Both the position numbers and the translations under genes were made by a program. From an uncultured Caryophanales bacterium (GTDB taxonomy: Bacteria; Bacillota_I; Bacilli_A; RF39; UBA660): a DNA stretch of 51,720 nucleotides. The number at the start of each line of letters is the position of its first letter. Within the stretch, counting starts at the first letter, position 1. The notes below the pieces were generated by a model. That model saw only the letters and a list, made by a program, of their open reading frames with translations, was not told the DNA's origin and ran no database searches. Below, piece after piece: positions 50,916 through 51,720 of the stretch. Location: positions 1-51,720 of the forward strand of contig CAMOGG010000006.1 of the NCBI GenBank assembly GCA_946614095.1, written 5' to 3'.

Positions 50916-51512
50916 ATGGAATTAATCAAAGAATTAAATAGAGATAGTTTAGAAAAAATAAAAAGAGTTCTAGATTCAGATGGAATCATTATATTTCCCA
51001 CTGATACAGTATATGGAATTGGTTGTAATTGCTTTTCCACAAAAGCTTTAGATAAATTATTTCATTTTAAAAATAGAGATTACTCAAAACCAATTAATGT
51101 ATTAACAGATTCTGTGGATAAAATAGATTTAGTTGTGAAAAAGAAAAACCAGGTAGAAGAAAGACTCATAAAAGATTATTTGCCTGGAGACATGACTATC
51201 ATTCTAGAAAAAAAAGATACAGTTCCTAATCTACTTACAGCTAACTTAAAAACAATTGGTGTAAGAATTCCTAAGGATGAAATAGCCTTAAAAATATTGA
51301 AAGAATACCCATATCCTATCGCTACAACATCTGTAAATCTATCGGGAGAGTCTCCTGGAGTAGAAGTAAATGATTTTCTAGAAGAGTTTAAGGATAAGGT
51401 AGATATGATAGTTGATGGTGGAAAATCCAAAATAGGAATAGCTTCTACCATTGTTCAAGTAGAAAATGAAACAATAAAAGTATTACGTCAGGGAAATCTA
51501 AGGGTAGAATAA
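50916..51512 (+). CDS. tsaC: L-threonylcarbamoyladenylate synthase (Sua5/YwlC/TsaC)
   Basis: Makes threonylcarbamoyl-AMP for the t6A modification of tRNAs reading ANN codons. Protein of 198 residues: 'GIIIFPTDTVYGIGCNCFS', 'HFKNRDYSKPINVL', 'PGDMTIILEKK', 'IGVRIPKD' and 'PIATTSVNLSGESPGV' cover the YrdC domain. It lacks the C-terminal extension of full-length Sua5, so it is the short TsaC form. The start follows AGGAAGAAAT. Confidence 0.95.
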   Translation: MELIKELNRDSLEKIKRVLDSDGIIIFPTDTVYGIGCNCFSTKALDKLFHFKNRDYSKPINVLTDSVDKIDLVVKKKNQVEERLIKDYLPGDMTIILEKKDTVPNLLTANLKTIGVRIPKDEIALKILKEYPYPIATTSVNLSGESPGVEVNDFLEEFKDKVDMIVDGGKSKIGIASTIVQVENETIKVLRQGNLRVE

Positions 51513-51634
51513 AAATAAGTTTTTTAGTATAATACAGTTAAGATATGAAAATATTCACAGAACAATAATTTTATTTTCATATAATTTTCACAAAAAAAGT
51601 ATATATTGTATTAGAGAGTTAAAGAGGTGATAAG

Positions 51635-51720
51635 ATGTCAAAAAAGAAAACAGAGAAAGTAGAACAAGAAGAAAAAATAGAAGAAAATAAAGTAGAAGAA
51701 GAAACTACAGAAGATGAAGA
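51635..51720 (+). CDS. Acidic/basic N-terminus of an unidentified protein (3' partial)
   Basis: An AAAGAGGTGAT site precedes the ATG at 51635, and the frame is open to the window end, giving 28 full codons rich in Lys and Glu ('MSKKKTEKVEQEEK'). Such low-complexity starts occur in several unrelated families, so no function is claimed. Confidence 0.6.
   Translation, partial: MSKKKTEKVEQEEKIEENKVEEETTEDE

Noticed and set aside
1-51720. Use of genetic code 4 (TGA as tryptophan), as in mollicutes
   Set aside because: TGA ends genes in operon junctions such as the ATGA overlap at 49601-49604, and conserved tryptophans are TGG.

Overview
The window is AT-rich, densely coded DNA from a low-GC Gram-positive bacterium (Bacillota). 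The genes support this: FemA/FemX-type aminoacyltransferase, YlmH, paired M16 peptidases, a TSCPD protein, TagGH/Wzm-Wzt-type exporter, GGAGG-type ribosome binding sites and Clostridial hydrophobic W (ChW) repeats. TGA is a normal stop (for example in the ATGA overlap of the two M16 genes) and tryptophan is written TGG, so the genetic code is the standard one and this is not a wall-less mollicute code. An uncultured gut-type Bacilli/Erysipelotrichia/Clostridia relative is the best guess; the exact lineage is inference.

Layout. 1-5.9 kb: Wzy/ligase-like membrane protein, a GT2 glycosyltransferase and the dTDP-L-rhamnose operon rmlA, rmlC-rmlD (fused), rmlB. 5.9-6.9 kb, opposite strand: an acyltransferase-3 membrane protein. 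7.1-19.5 kb: a surface-protein island with a broken exported protein, a papain-like protease, a CHAP-like/Ig-like giant protein and a GH25 lysozyme, the last three all carrying ChW repeats in groups of three, interrupted by a TupA-like ATP-grasp/glycosyltransferase fusion. 19.5-32.3 kb: glycosyltransferases, an ABC polysaccharide exporter, a WsaF-like rhamnosyltransferase, a DUF2142 / DPM-like GT2 / DUF2304 side-chain module and a Wzx-like flippase. 32.3-37 kb: lipid kinase, membrane proteins, FemX-like aminoacyltransferase, TSCPD protein and a membrane-anchored unknown. 37-39.4 kb: an ArsR/SmtB repressor with its operator and a zinc/cadmium P1B ATPase. 39.4-51.7 kb: a second GH25 enzyme, ylmH, an unknown gene pair with an HExxH protein, an ASCH protein, mnmA, a Fic protein, a membrane-linked XRE regulator, a thioredoxin-like lipoprotein, two M16 peptidases, the threonylcarbamoyl-AMP synthase gene and the start of an acidic protein.

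How they fit together. dTDP-rhamnose from RmlABCD probably feeds the rhamnosyltransferase-like enzymes; the polymer leaves through the ABC exporter, while the flippase plus Wzy/ligase-like protein offers a second route. The DUF2142/GT2/DUF2304 trio looks like a machine that decorates the polymer outside the membrane, comparable to GacL/GacI/GacJ of streptococci. The three ChW proteins sit inside this polysaccharide locus, and the hypothesis offered here is that their ChW triplets dock to the glycan made by the same locus. I saw no tRNA, rRNA, CRISPR array or insertion sequence.
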